DNA from: Terrimesophilobacter sp964651535
Lineage (GTDB): Bacteria; Actinomycetota; Actinomycetes; Actinomycetales; Microbacteriaceae
NCBI GenBank assembly: GCA_964651535.1
Contig: CAZYYE010000001.1
Location: 682,001-746,000 of the forward strand
DNA length: 64,000 bases
Direction of reading: 5' to 3'
The notes under the pieces were generated by a model. It saw only the letters and a program-made list of their open reading frames with translations. It did not search any database and was not told the origin of the DNA. The position numbers and the translations under genes are program-made. Position 1 is the stretch's first letter; the number at the start of each line of letters is the position of its first letter. This document shows positions 17,067 to 24,686 of this stretch, piece by piece.

Positions 17067-17981
17067 ATGTCCCATTCATCGTTCGCCGTCTCCACCGAGG
17101 TTGCCGATGCGCTCGCCGCCGGCCGCCCGGTCGTCGCGCTCGAGTCCACGATCTTCACCCACGGCCTGCCGCGCCCCCGCAACCTCGAGGTTGCACGCGA
17201 GGCGGAGGCGAGCCTGCGTGCATCCGGCGTCACCCCTGCCACGATCGGTGTGGTCGACGGCGTGCCGACGATCGGCATGTCGGATGCCGAGATCGAGCGC
17301 CTCTCCCTCGACGACACCGTCGTCAAGGTCAGCCTGCGCGACCTGCCGATCGCGGCGGCCAAGAAGCTCAACGGCGGAACGACCGTCGCCGCCACCGCCT
17401 ACCTCGCCCACCTCGCCGGAGTGAAGGTCTTCTCCACCGGCGGCCTCGGCGGGGTGCACCGCGGTGCGGAGACCACCTTCGACGAGTCCTCCGACCTCGG
17501 AACGCTCGCCAGGGTGCCGATCGTCGTCGTGAGCGCCGGCGTCAAGTCGATCCTCGACATCCCGCTGACCCTCGAGCGCCTCGAGACTCTCAACGTTCCC
17601 GTCGTCGGCTACCGCACGACGGACTACCCGGGCTTCTACGTCTCGGATTCCGGGTACGACATCGAGTACTCGGTCGACAGCCCGGAGGAGATCGCCGCGA
17701 TCGCGAGGAACCGCGACGCGATCGGCCTCGAGTCGACCCTGCTCGTCGCGAATCCGGTCGCCGAGGACAAGCAGCTTCCGCCCGACGTGCATGTCGCGGT
17801 GCTCGCCGAAGCGATCGAGGCCTCGCACGCCGAGGGAATCTCCGGCAACGAGACGACCCCGTTCCTGCTCGACTACATTCAGCGTGCGACCAAGGGCGCG
17901 AGCCTCGACGTCAACGTCGAGGTGTACCGCGGCAACGTCGCGCTCGGCGGCCTCATCGCCGCCGCGATCCAGAGGGCCTGA
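17067..17981 (+). CDS. psuG: pseudouridine-5'-phosphate glycosidase
   Basis: Cleaves the C-glycosidic bond of pseudouridine 5'-phosphate to uracil and ribose 5-phosphate (reversible). The 304-residue sequence closely follows E. coli PsuG (312): E26 in ALESTIFTHGLP, RDLP, NGGTTVAAT, KVFSTGGLGGVHRGAE, D139 in TFDESSDL and the Schiff-base K160 in SAGVKSILD. ATG 17067 has GAAGAGG upstream and is preferred to a longer in-frame GTG-type start. Its usual partner is a PfkB kinase (PsuK); the only PfkB gene here is at 7310-8176. Some PsuG homologues act on other C-nucleosides, so the substrate need not be pseudouridine. Confidence 0.93.
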   Translation: MSHSSFAVSTEVADALAAGRPVVALESTIFTHGLPRPRNLEVAREAEASLRASGVTPATIGVVDGVPTIGMSDAEIERLSLDDTVVKVSLRDLPIAAAKKLNGGTTVAATAYLAHLAGVKVFSTGGLGGVHRGAETTFDESSDLGTLARVPIVVVSAGVKSILDIPLTLERLETLNVPVVGYRTTDYPGFYVSDSGYDIEYSVDSPEEIAAIARNRDAIGLESTLLVANPVAEDKQLPPDVHVAVLAEAIEASHAEGISGNETTPFLLDYIQRATKGASLDVNVEVYRGNVALGGLIAAAIQRA

Positions 17982-18037
17982 TCGGTCGAGGGGTTGCGGG
18001 CAAGGGCCACGGCGGGTTGCGGATACGCTTAACCCCC

Positions 18038-19114
18038 GTGGCCCTCACTATCGCAATCGTCGGACTCCCGAACGTCGGCAAGTCGACCCTGTTCAACGCG
18101 CTCACTCGCAATCAGGTGCTCGCGGCCAATTATCCGTTCGCGACGATCGAGCCGAACATCGGGGTCGTGAACCTGCCGGATGCGCGCCTGAAGGTGCTTT
18201 CCGACATTTTCGGCAGCGAGCGCATCCTGCCCGCGCCCGTGTCGTTCGTGGACATCGCCGGCATCGTGAAGGGCGCGAGCGAGGGGGAGGGGCTCGGCAA
18301 CAAGTTCCTCGCGAACATCCGCGAGGCCGATGCGATCGCGCAGGTCATCCGCGGGTTCGCCGATCCGGACGTCGTGCACGTCGACGGCAAGGTCGATGCG
18401 GCGGGAGACCTCGAGACGATCAATACCGAGCTGATCCTCGCGGACCTCCAGACTCTCGAGAAAGCGGTCGAACGCTACGAGAAGGAGCTCAAGACGAAGC
18501 GCGTCGAGCCGATTGTGCCGGAGACCGCGAAGGCCGCAGTGGCCTGGCTGAACGAGGGTAAGCCGCTCAGCGCGCATACGAAGCTCGACTTGGCGCCGAT
18601 CCGCGAGCTCGGCCTGTTGACCGCGAAGCCGTTCATCTACGTGTTCAACGTGGATGAGGGCATCCTCGGCGACTCGGCAAAGCTCGACGAACTTGCCGCG
18701 CTTGTGGCGCCGGCGAAGGCGATCTTCCTCGACGCGAAACTCGAAAGCGAGCTCATCGACCTCGATCCGGAGGATGCCGCAGAGTTGCTCGCCTCGACCG
18801 GGCAGGACGAGAGCGGCCTCGACCAGCTCGCCCGCATCGGCTTCGACACGCTCGGGCTGCAGACGTATCTCACGGCCGGCCCGAAGGAAGCACGGGCGTG
18901 GACCATCCACAAGGGTTGGAAAGCTCCGCAAGCCGCTGGCGTCATCCACACTGACTTCGAGAAGGGCTTCATCAAGGCCGAAGTGATCTCCTTCGATGAT
19001 CTCGTCGCGACCGGCTCCGTGGCCGAAGCCCGCGCAAAGGGCAAAGCTCGCATGGAAGGCAAGGACTACGTCATGCAGGATGGCGACGTCGTGGAGTTTA
19101 GGTTTAACGTATAG
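18038..19114 (+). CDS. ychF: redox-regulated ATPase YchF (Obg family)
   Basis: Translation-associated P-loop protein that prefers ATP to GTP. 358 residues (E. coli 363). GLPNVGKSTLFNALT is the P-loop (near residues 8-22), DIAGIVKGASEGEGLGN is the G3 region, and NVDE occupies the G4 position, where YchF proteins have N-x-x-E instead of NKxD. The C-terminal TGS domain ends with VMQDGDVVEFRFNV. The GTG at 18038 gives the family's usual start, V-A-L-T-I-A-I-V-G-L-P-N; the upstream in-frame extension lacks homology. Confidence 0.95.
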   Translation: MALTIAIVGLPNVGKSTLFNALTRNQVLAANYPFATIEPNIGVVNLPDARLKVLSDIFGSERILPAPVSFVDIAGIVKGASEGEGLGNKFLANIREADAIAQVIRGFADPDVVHVDGKVDAAGDLETINTELILADLQTLEKAVERYEKELKTKRVEPIVPETAKAAVAWLNEGKPLSAHTKLDLAPIRELGLLTAKPFIYVFNVDEGILGDSAKLDELAALVAPAKAIFLDAKLESELIDLDPEDAAELLASTGQDESGLDQLARIGFDTLGLQTYLTAGPKEARAWTIHKGWKAPQAAGVIHTDFEKGFIKAEVISFDDLVATGSVAEARAKGKARMEGKDYVMQDGDVVEFRFNV

Positions 19115-19136
19115 CGTTATTGACGCTGCGCGTTAT
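19105..19136. promoter_or_regulatory. possible HigA operator/promoter region
   Basis: AT-rich for this genome. Inverted arms TAACG (19105-19109) and CGTTA (19115-19119) overlap the ychF stop, and GCGTTAT occurs twice (19114-19120, 19130-19136) just ahead of the higB start. This fits autorepression by the HigBA complex. Confidence 0.4.
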
Positions 19137-19147
19137 ATACTTTTCGC

Positions 19148-19429
19148 GTGATCAGATCGTTCGGCAACAAGGTCACCGAGCACATCTGGCAAGAGCAGTA
19201 CGTCAAGGGAATCGATCGGGCAGTGCAGCGGGTGGCTCTGCGGAAGCTTGAGCTAGTCAACGCAGCGAAGGATGTGGAGGATCTTCGGATTCCTCCTGGT
19301 AACCGTTTGGAGCGGCTGGTCGGCGATCGTCGTGGGCAGCACAGCATCCGAGTGAACGTCCAGTGGCGTCTCTGCTTCATCTGGAGAGAGGGAGGTGCGG
19401 AAGATGTCGAACTCGTCGACTACCACTGA
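19148..19429 (+). CDS. higB: HigB-type toxin (RelE/ParE superfamily)
   Basis: 93 residues matching the HigB/plasmid-maintenance killer family, ribosome-dependent mRNA endonucleases: basic N-terminal helices, D-L-R-I-P-P-G-N-R-L-E-R-L, then HSIRVNVQWRLCFIW and a C-terminal V-E-L-V-D-Y-H. Toxin-first order and a 26-bp overlap with the antitoxin gene are typical for higBA. The start is GTG at 19148. Confidence 0.88.
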   Translation: MIRSFGNKVTEHIWQEQYVKGIDRAVQRVALRKLELVNAAKDVEDLRIPPGNRLERLVGDRRGQHSIRVNVQWRLCFIWREGGAEDVELVDYH

Positions 19430-19724
19430 GGGTGACCTGATCGAGCCGATCCACCCCGGGGAAATCCTGATGGAGGACTTCATCGAGGGCTTCGAAATCA
19501 CGCAGAACAAACTGGCCGTGTCCATCGGCGTATCGCCGCGGCGCATCAACGAAATCGTGCACGGCAAGCGCGGGATCACGGCCGACACCGCGGTGCGTCT
19601 GGCGCGGTACTTCGGAACATCGGATGAGTTCTGGATGAACCTGCAGTCCAACTACGAACTGCGGCTCGAGCGCCGCGCGCTGCGCGACACGGTGGCGGAG
19701 ATCGTCCCGCTGAAAGTCGCCTGA
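19404..19724 (+). CDS. higA: HigA-type antitoxin (XRE/HTH)
   Basis: 106 residues with the HigA hallmark P-I-H-P-G-E-I-L followed by a helix-turn-helix (NKLAVSIGVSPRRINEIVHG) and the closing DEFWMNLQSNYELR. It neutralises HigB and represses the operon. ATG 19404 is eight bases after GGAGG (19391-19395); an in-frame GTG at 19395 would add three residues. The last 20 residues resemble other HigA tails. Confidence 0.9.
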   Translation: MSNSSTTTEGDLIEPIHPGEILMEDFIEGFEITQNKLAVSIGVSPRRINEIVHGKRGITADTAVRLARYFGTSDEFWMNLQSNYELRLERRALRDTVAEIVPLKVA

Positions 19725-19972
19725 CCGTCACCGCCGATGGCCGAAGCCGCATCATAGGTTTCCGGCGGTGGATTCACGTACGCTCTCGGCAATTGTTGGA
19801 TGCGCCGAGCGGCGGCGACGCTTAGGGTGCGTTGAGTTCTGATCCGTCTCCTCACTTTGTCTCAACGTCGTGAGTTCTGCTTGAGCGTGTAGTTCAGGGC
19901 ACACTGGCCGCACTCTCAGGCAACCGATAAGCTCGGGCACGAACCGCAATGTGTCGCGAAAGGTCGGTGACC

Positions 19973-20164
19973 ATGCTCGAATACTCGTTCATCAGCATGG
20001 AAGTGAAGCGTCGTCGCGAAGGGCTCTTCCTCTCCGAGGACTATCGCGACATCATCCTCGAACGCGCCGCCGAAGGCTGGGAGTTCGTTCAGGCGATCTC
20101 CTTCGAGCAGCACACAAGCCCACGAATCGATCTCGTATTCACAAGGAAAGGTGAAATTCAATGA
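19973..20164 (+). CDS. DUF4177 domain protein
   Basis: 63 residues of the small DUF4177 family, function unknown: M-L-E-Y-S-F-I-S-M-E-V-K at the start, EDYRDIILERAAEGWEFVQ in the middle. ATG 19973 is chosen over the upstream in-frame GTG because homology begins there. Its stop overlaps the next start (ATGA), so it is cotranslated with a DUF2165 membrane protein. Confidence 0.75.
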   Translation: MLEYSFISMEVKRRREGLFLSEDYRDIILERAAEGWEFVQAISFEQHTSPRIDLVFTRKGEIQ

Positions 20165-20676
20165 AGAATCCACTCCGGATACTGCAGTCGCTCACCCTCG
20201 CCATGGCGGGCTTGTTCGGCCTGTTCGTGTTCGCGGGCAACCTCATGGACTATGACTCCAACTTCCAGTTCGTCAAACACGTGCTCTCGATGGACACGAC
20301 GTTCGAGGGCAACGCGCTCATGTGGCGGGCGATCGACAACACGGCGATTCATCACATCGCCTACATCGGCATCATCATCGCCGAGGGGGTGTTCGCGGCA
20401 CTCGCCCTCATCGGGGCTGTGAAACTGTTTCGATTGCGCGCCGCAGATACGGCCGCCTACAGCCGGGCCCGCAGCTGGGGCTACGCGGCGTACGGCCTTG
20501 GTTTCATCATTTGGTTCTTCGGCTTCATCGTGATCGGCTCCGAATGGTTCGCGATGTGGCAGTCCTCCATCTGGAACGGGAAGGACACGGCTATGGGCAT
20601 CGCGACGCTCTGGGCCGGGTTCGCCGTGCTCCTGGCGCTCAACGAGCCCTCTACAGCAGGGAGCACCAAGAAGTAG
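20161..20676 (+). CDS. DUF2165 family small integral membrane protein
   Basis: 171 residues with four membrane helices (about 10-29, 62-86, 104-128, 138-160). The sequence between helices 1 and 2 (NLMDYDSNFQFVKHVLSMD) and the segment FGFIVIGSEWFAMWQS are typical of DUF2165 proteins, which have no established function. Coupled by ATGA to the DUF4177 gene. A GC-rich hairpin follows the stop. Confidence 0.85.
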   Translation: MKNPLRILQSLTLAMAGLFGLFVFAGNLMDYDSNFQFVKHVLSMDTTFEGNALMWRAIDNTAIHHIAYIGIIIAEGVFAALALIGAVKLFRLRAADTAAYSRARSWGYAAYGLGFIIWFFGFIVIGSEWFAMWQSSIWNGKDTAMGIATLWAGFAVLLALNEPSTAGSTKK

Positions 20677-20693
20677 CTGCCGACAGGCAGAGC

Positions 20694-20727
20694 GCCCGCC
20701 GCGTCCTTCCCTTGGGGGGCGGCGGGC
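20694..20727 (+). terminator. hairpin after the DUF2165 gene
   Basis: Arms GCCCGCCGC (20694-20702) and GCGGCGGGC (20719-20727) are perfectly complementary with a 16-base loop. There is no T-run, as is common in actinobacterial terminators. Confidence 0.55.
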
Positions 20728-20783
20728 TACATTCGTGCCCCCCCGAATGCCGCGAGCGCTGCGTGCTGCCGGCGGAAATCCAG

Positions 20784-20802
20784 TTTTGATGAATCATCAA
20801 AA
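20784..20802. promoter_or_regulatory. 19-bp AT-rich palindrome, probable operator
   Basis: TTTTGATGAATCATCAAAA is a perfect palindrome around a central A in an otherwise GC-rich region. It looks like a MarR- or TetR-type operator and lies 284 bp upstream of the surface-protein start. No regulator gene is adjacent. Confidence 0.55.
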
Positions 20803-21085
20803 AAACCGTTGCCGATATACCAATCTTCCTATACGTTGACAGTGGCGCCTGATCGAAGTGGGACCCGACCCACCTCGGCCACCCCCGCGGCGCATGATGT
20901 GAAGGTGATGCCCGGCACCCTATCGGCCACGTCGTGGCCCACTCTTGTGTTCAGGCGATTGCCCGAGTGGCGATGTCATCCGTCTGTGGCATCCTGCATC
21001 AACCTGAACCGGCCCCCGTTCAGCAAGTAAGTGCATGCACCCCCGACAGCCTTACCGGCTGGCTGCAACCCAAAGGAATACCCGA

Positions 21086-23992
21086 ATGAAATCCAAAAAG
21101 TTCATGGCATTGGGGAGCTCCTTGCTCCTCGTCGTGGCACTGTTCACTGCAGGATTCAGCACCGCGGCAGCGGCGGATCCCGCGCCGACAACGCCCACCG
21201 GTTCGCTCACCGGGGTCGCGACGTGCGATACCACCGACGGCAGCGCTACCGTGACCTGGACGTTGACGAACAACGCCAACCAGCGCATGTGGGTGACCTG
21301 GTCGGCCAACGGCTACGTGCCGAATACAGCGAGCCTCGACGCAAATGCGAGCGAAACCTTCACCACGGCCGTTGCGTCTCCGGCAGCGGGCAAGACGCTC
21401 ACCGAGACGGTGAAGTTGCGGTGGGCGGATGACTCGGCTCAGGGCAAAACGCCCGCGAGCGTGACGGTCGGCAACGGGTGCCTGCCGCCTCCGGTCGCCG
21501 TGGGCACGCTTACCGCCGATGCGACGTGCAATGCGGATGGCAGTGGCACGGTCACGTGGACCCTGACGAACGAATACAACAGCACCATGTCCGTAACCTG
21601 GACCGCGAACTCCAACATTTCGAGCCAGAACAACACTGTCGCGCCGCGGGGGAGCAAGACGTTCACGAAGACGATTGCCGCGCCCTCTGGCGGCAAGTCG
21701 GCAAGCGCGACGATCAAACTGTCATGGCGAGACGGCTCGTCGCAAGGCAAGACGAGTGCAGGAGCGACAGTCCCCAGCGACTGCGCTCCGGCTCCGGTAG
21801 CTGCAGGAACTCTCGTCGCCGATGCCACGTGCAACGCAGATGGCAGCGGCACCATCACCTGGACGTTGACGAACGAGTACAGCGGGGTCATGTCGGTGAC
21901 CTGGTCGGCCAACGCATATATCTCGAACCAAACAACGGTCGCGGCCCACGCAAGCAAGACATTCACGAAGACGATCGCGGCGCCCGCAGCGGGCAAGAGT
22001 CTCAGCGAAACCGTCAAGCTCTCGTGGCGAGATGGTTCTTCGCAAGGGAAGACCACCGCTGGCGCAACGGTCGGCACTGACTGTGTGACACCGCCGCCTC
22101 CTCCGGTGTGTGCAGCATCGGATTTCACGTCGGCGAACATGTGGGAAGTGACGTGGGGCTACGACTTCGAGCACCGCAATGGCGGTGCCCCGATCTTCAC
22201 CATGCAGTCGAATGGCGGGCTCACGCAGCTCAATGGTGGTCCGGTTCCGTCGTACATGAGTAGTTCGTGGCACTGGCTCTATATCACCATGGGTTCCCCT
22301 GACCGGGTGGTGACGTACACGTTCGCCGATGGCACGGTGCGCACCGCGACCGTGACGGGCGCGGATTGCACACCGACCATCGTGTGGGCCACCATCCCGC
22401 CGCCTCCCGCAATCTGCGTTGGCGCGGATGTGGATTGGCGCCACGGAACGGATGATGTGTCCTGGGAGATCCACCTGGGCCGCCAGATAACGGACCGCAA
22501 CTCGCCGGCAACCTTCAACCCGGCCAACTACGGCGGAATCGTGTCTATCGTCGGTTTCGACGAGAGCCTCGGCAATGGGGACAACATCTATGTCCACTAC
22601 CCGGAGGACCTCGGTGCGACGAACACGTACACGTTCGCCGATGGTTCGACTTTGGTAGCCACGGTGGTTTCGGGAGCCGACTGTGCCCCGACGATCGACT
22701 GGGCCTTCACGCCGCCTCCTCCGGTGTGTGCAGCATCGGATTTCACGTCGGCGAACATGTGGGAAGTGACGTGGGGCTACGACTTCGAGCACCGCAATGG
22801 CGGTGCCCCGATCTTCACCATGCAGTCGAATGGCGGGCTCACGCAGCTCAATGGTGGTCCGGTTCCGTCGTACATGAGTAGTTCGTGGCACTGGCTCTAT
22901 ATCACCATGGGTTCCCCTGACCGGGTGGTGACGTACACGTTCGCCGATGGCACGGTGCGCACCGCGACCGTGACGGGCGCGGATTGCACACCGACCATCG
23001 TGTGGGCCACCATCCCACCGCCTGCGCCGAGCGTGACATTTACGCACTCTGAAGTGTGCGGTCAGGTCACTCTCGGCGTCGAGAGCAATGCGACAGTTGG
23101 CGCAACCTGGTACTTCGGGTTGAAGGCGACCGTTGACGGCACGCTGCTCGGATCGGTTCTTCAACAGGGTCCGGGGGTGAAAACCACGACTCTGAGCCTC
23201 GCGGAAGATTCGCATGGCGGCAGCGCGGTCATCACTGTGTTCGTTCACGCGGCGACAGAGTGGGACATCATCAGTCCCGCCGAACTGAACTACCAGTCCA
23301 CGTATCCCGACACAGGCGATCACGTGTGGCTCATCACGGTGGACACAGACTGTTTGCCGCCCGTGCCGATCACGACGACCGTTTCGGCCTCATTCCTCGA
23401 TCACACGTGCTCCGTGCTGGGGTCCATGACCTTGACCGGCGAACACGTGACGTGGACGATCGTGAGCGACAATCCGACGGCCGCCGGACCCGGCGGCACC
23501 GTGATCACGGGAGTTCCTTCGGGAACGTGGCCGGCACTTCTGAACGGAGCTTTGCCGCAATCGGCGACGAATACTCCGTACTATGGCGGCACGCACGTGA
23601 CGGCAGTGGCCGACCCGGGTTACTCGCTCGACTCGTACTCGGAGTTTTTCGTGGCGCATGAGCCGACGGCGTGCGGTGCAACAAGCCCGCCTGCGGCCAC
23701 CTTCGGCGCCGGAGGTACGGGCGGTGGCGGCGGTTCAGCAACCGGCGGTACCCCCGACACGATCCTCCTCGACACGCTCGCGGTCACGGACGCGCCCGCC
23801 GAGAGTTCCTCGACCGGAAACTCATCCGGTGGCGCCGCGAGCGGAACAACCTCGGGCGCGGACGACCTGGAGACCCGCGTAGTGACGCAGACCACCGATG
23901 ACGGCGTGTGGCTCTGGTACGTGAGCGGATTCCTCCTGTTCGGGATCTTCTTCATTGTGATCGTGTGGTGGCGTCGCCGCAGGAACGCCTGA
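21086..23992 (+). CDS. large repetitive surface protein with C-terminal membrane anchor
   Basis: 968 residues. A Sec signal (residues 1-30, ending T-A-A-A-A) precedes three related modules of about 93 residues (40-132, 140-233, 240-333), each with a TC near the start, W-T-L-T-N, V-T-W and a closing G-x-x-V-x-x-x-C. Then follow module B (340-439), a distantly related module C (440-545), a second copy of B (546-645) that is identical at the DNA level, and two further domains (646-870). A Gly/Ser-rich stretch leads to a membrane helix (about 942-962) and the tail RRRRNA. I see no LPxTG, so a membrane stop-transfer anchor is likely, not sortase. Pairs of Cys per module suggest disulfides. ATG 21086 has AAAGGA nine bases upstream. 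Adhesin or envelope role is inference; no named family recognised. Confidence 0.8.
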   Translation: MKSKKFMALGSSLLLVVALFTAGFSTAAAADPAPTTPTGSLTGVATCDTTDGSATVTWTLTNNANQRMWVTWSANGYVPNTASLDANASETFTTAVASPAAGKTLTETVKLRWADDSAQGKTPASVTVGNGCLPPPVAVGTLTADATCNADGSGTVTWTLTNEYNSTMSVTWTANSNISSQNNTVAPRGSKTFTKTIAAPSGGKSASATIKLSWRDGSSQGKTSAGATVPSDCAPAPVAAGTLVADATCNADGSGTITWTLTNEYSGVMSVTWSANAYISNQTTVAAHASKTFTKTIAAPAAGKSLSETVKLSWRDGSSQGKTTAGATVGTDCVTPPPPPVCAASDFTSANMWEVTWGYDFEHRNGGAPIFTMQSNGGLTQLNGGPVPSYMSSSWHWLYITMGSPDRVVTYTFADGTVRTATVTGADCTPTIVWATIPPPPAICVGADVDWRHGTDDVSWEIHLGRQITDRNSPATFNPANYGGIVSIVGFDESLGNGDNIYVHYPEDLGATNTYTFADGSTLVATVVSGADCAPTIDWAFTPPPPVCAASDFTSANMWEVTWGYDFEHRNGGAPIFTMQSNGGLTQLNGGPVPSYMSSSWHWLYITMGSPDRVVTYTFADGTVRTATVTGADCTPTIVWATIPPPAPSVTFTHSEVCGQVTLGVESNATVGATWYFGLKATVDGTLLGSVLQQGPGVKTTTLSLAEDSHGGSAVITVFVHAATEWDIISPAELNYQSTYPDTGDHVWLITVDTDCLPPVPITTTVSASFLDHTCSVLGSMTLTGEHVTWTIVSDNPTAAGPGGTVITGVPSGTWPALLNGALPQSATNTPYYGGTHVTAVADPGYSLDSYSEFFVAHEPTACGATSPPAATFGAGGTGGGGGSATGGTPDTILLDTLAVTDAPAESSSTGNSSGGAASGTTSGADDLETRVVTQTTDDGVWLWYVSGFLLFGIFFIVIVWWRRRRNA
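22092..22398 (+). repeat. 307-bp perfect direct repeat, copy 1
   Basis: Identical base for base, as far as I can read it, to 22710-23016 (offset 618 bp = 206 codons, in frame). Encodes module B of the surface protein. Confidence 0.9.
22710..23016 (+). repeat. 307-bp perfect direct repeat, copy 2
   Basis: Second copy of 22092-22398. Flanking sequences diverge immediately at both edges (CC versus AC before, GC versus AC after). Confidence 0.9.
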
Positions 23993-24016
23993 CTCGGATC
24001 GCGTTTCCGCGCCAGT

Positions 24017-24058
24017 GCGTTGATGGTGCACCCGTTCCAGCGGGTGCACCATCAACGC
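24017..24058 (+). terminator. 18-bp perfect-stem hairpin after the surface-protein gene
   Basis: GCGTTGATGGTGCACCCG (24017-24034), loop TTCCAG, and CGGGTGCACCATCAACGC (24041-24058). The stem is fully paired. No T-run follows. Position 25 bp after the stop fits a terminator; an interspersed palindromic repeat is the alternative. Confidence 0.7.
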
Positions 24059-24107
24059 CGCGAAGGATCGCGGAGGCGATGTCGTTGGCGGGCGTTATTC
24101 TGGGCCG

Positions 24108-24686
24108 ATGCTGACCGAAAAGGCGACACTCAAGCAGTACCTCCAGCAGGGCAGGCAGTCGCTGCTCTGGAAGCTCGACGGCGCGAGCGAGAGGGATATC
24201 CGATGGCCCATGACGCCCACAGGGACCAACCTCCTCGGCATCGTGAAGCACGTCGCGAGCGTGGAAATCGGCTACTTGGGGGATGTGTTCGGCAGGCCAT
24301 CCGGCGAACCCCTGCCCTGGTTTGCGGATGACGCACCGGATAACGCCGACATGTGGGCGACGCCCCAGGAGTCCCGTGCGGACATCGTCGCCCTGTACCA
24401 CCGATCATGGGCGCACGCCGATAAGACCATCGACGAACTCCCGCTCGATGCGCCAGGGCTCGTGCCATGGTGGCCGCCGGATGTGCGAGATGTCACGCTG
24501 CACCGCATCCTCGTGCACATGATCAACGAGACGGCACGGCATGCCGGCCACGCCGACATCGTGCGCGAACTGATCGACGGCAACGCAGGGTTGCGCGCCG
24601 ATGACAGCAATCTGCCCGACCGTGACGCAGCATGGTGGGCCGACTACGTGGCGACTCTGCAGCGCGCGGCCGAGGACGCCAAATGA
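24108..24686 (+). CDS. DinB family protein (DUF664-type)
   Basis: 192 residues of the DinB four-helix fold. Candidate metal ligands are the His in IVKHVASVE (about residue 47) and the two in NETARHAGHAD (about 143-146). In actinobacteria related proteins are thiol (mycothiol or bacillithiol)-dependent transferases, but this one has no proven substrate. It overlaps the next gene by ATGA. Confidence 0.85.
   Translation: MLTEKATLKQYLQQGRQSLLWKLDGASERDIRWPMTPTGTNLLGIVKHVASVEIGYLGDVFGRPSGEPLPWFADDAPDNADMWATPQESRADIVALYHRSWAHADKTIDELPLDAPGLVPWWPPDVRDVTLHRILVHMINETARHAGHADIVRELIDGNAGLRADDSNLPDRDAAWWADYVATLQRAAEDAK

Larger units (their letters stand above)
20677..21085 (+). other. noncoding leader region of the surface-protein gene
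   Basis: This 409-bp stretch holds no convincing gene. It contains a terminator-like hairpin (20694-20727), a 19-bp AT-rich palindrome (20784-20802), a possible weak promoter (TTGCCG at 20809, TATACG at 20830, 15-bp spacer) and the AAAGGA ribosome site at 21072-21077. A short frame at 20809-21030 has no supporting signal. Confidence 0.6.

Noticed and set aside
20809..21030. Short plus-strand frame in the leader of the surface-protein gene
   Set aside because: No ribosome site or homology, and it spans the likely promoter.
22092..23016. Direct repeats considered as a CRISPR or insertion-sequence remnant
   Set aside because: They are in-frame coding modules; no transposase, short spacers or target duplications.
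21722..23323. Minus-strand open frame of about 530 codons in the surface-protein gene
   Set aside because: Shadow frame; its own internal repeat simply mirrors the duplicated DNA on the plus strand.
23740..23992. Possible sortase signal in the surface protein
   Set aside because: No LPxTG-like pentapeptide before the hydrophobic helix; only T-P-D-T, which lies about 180 residues too early.
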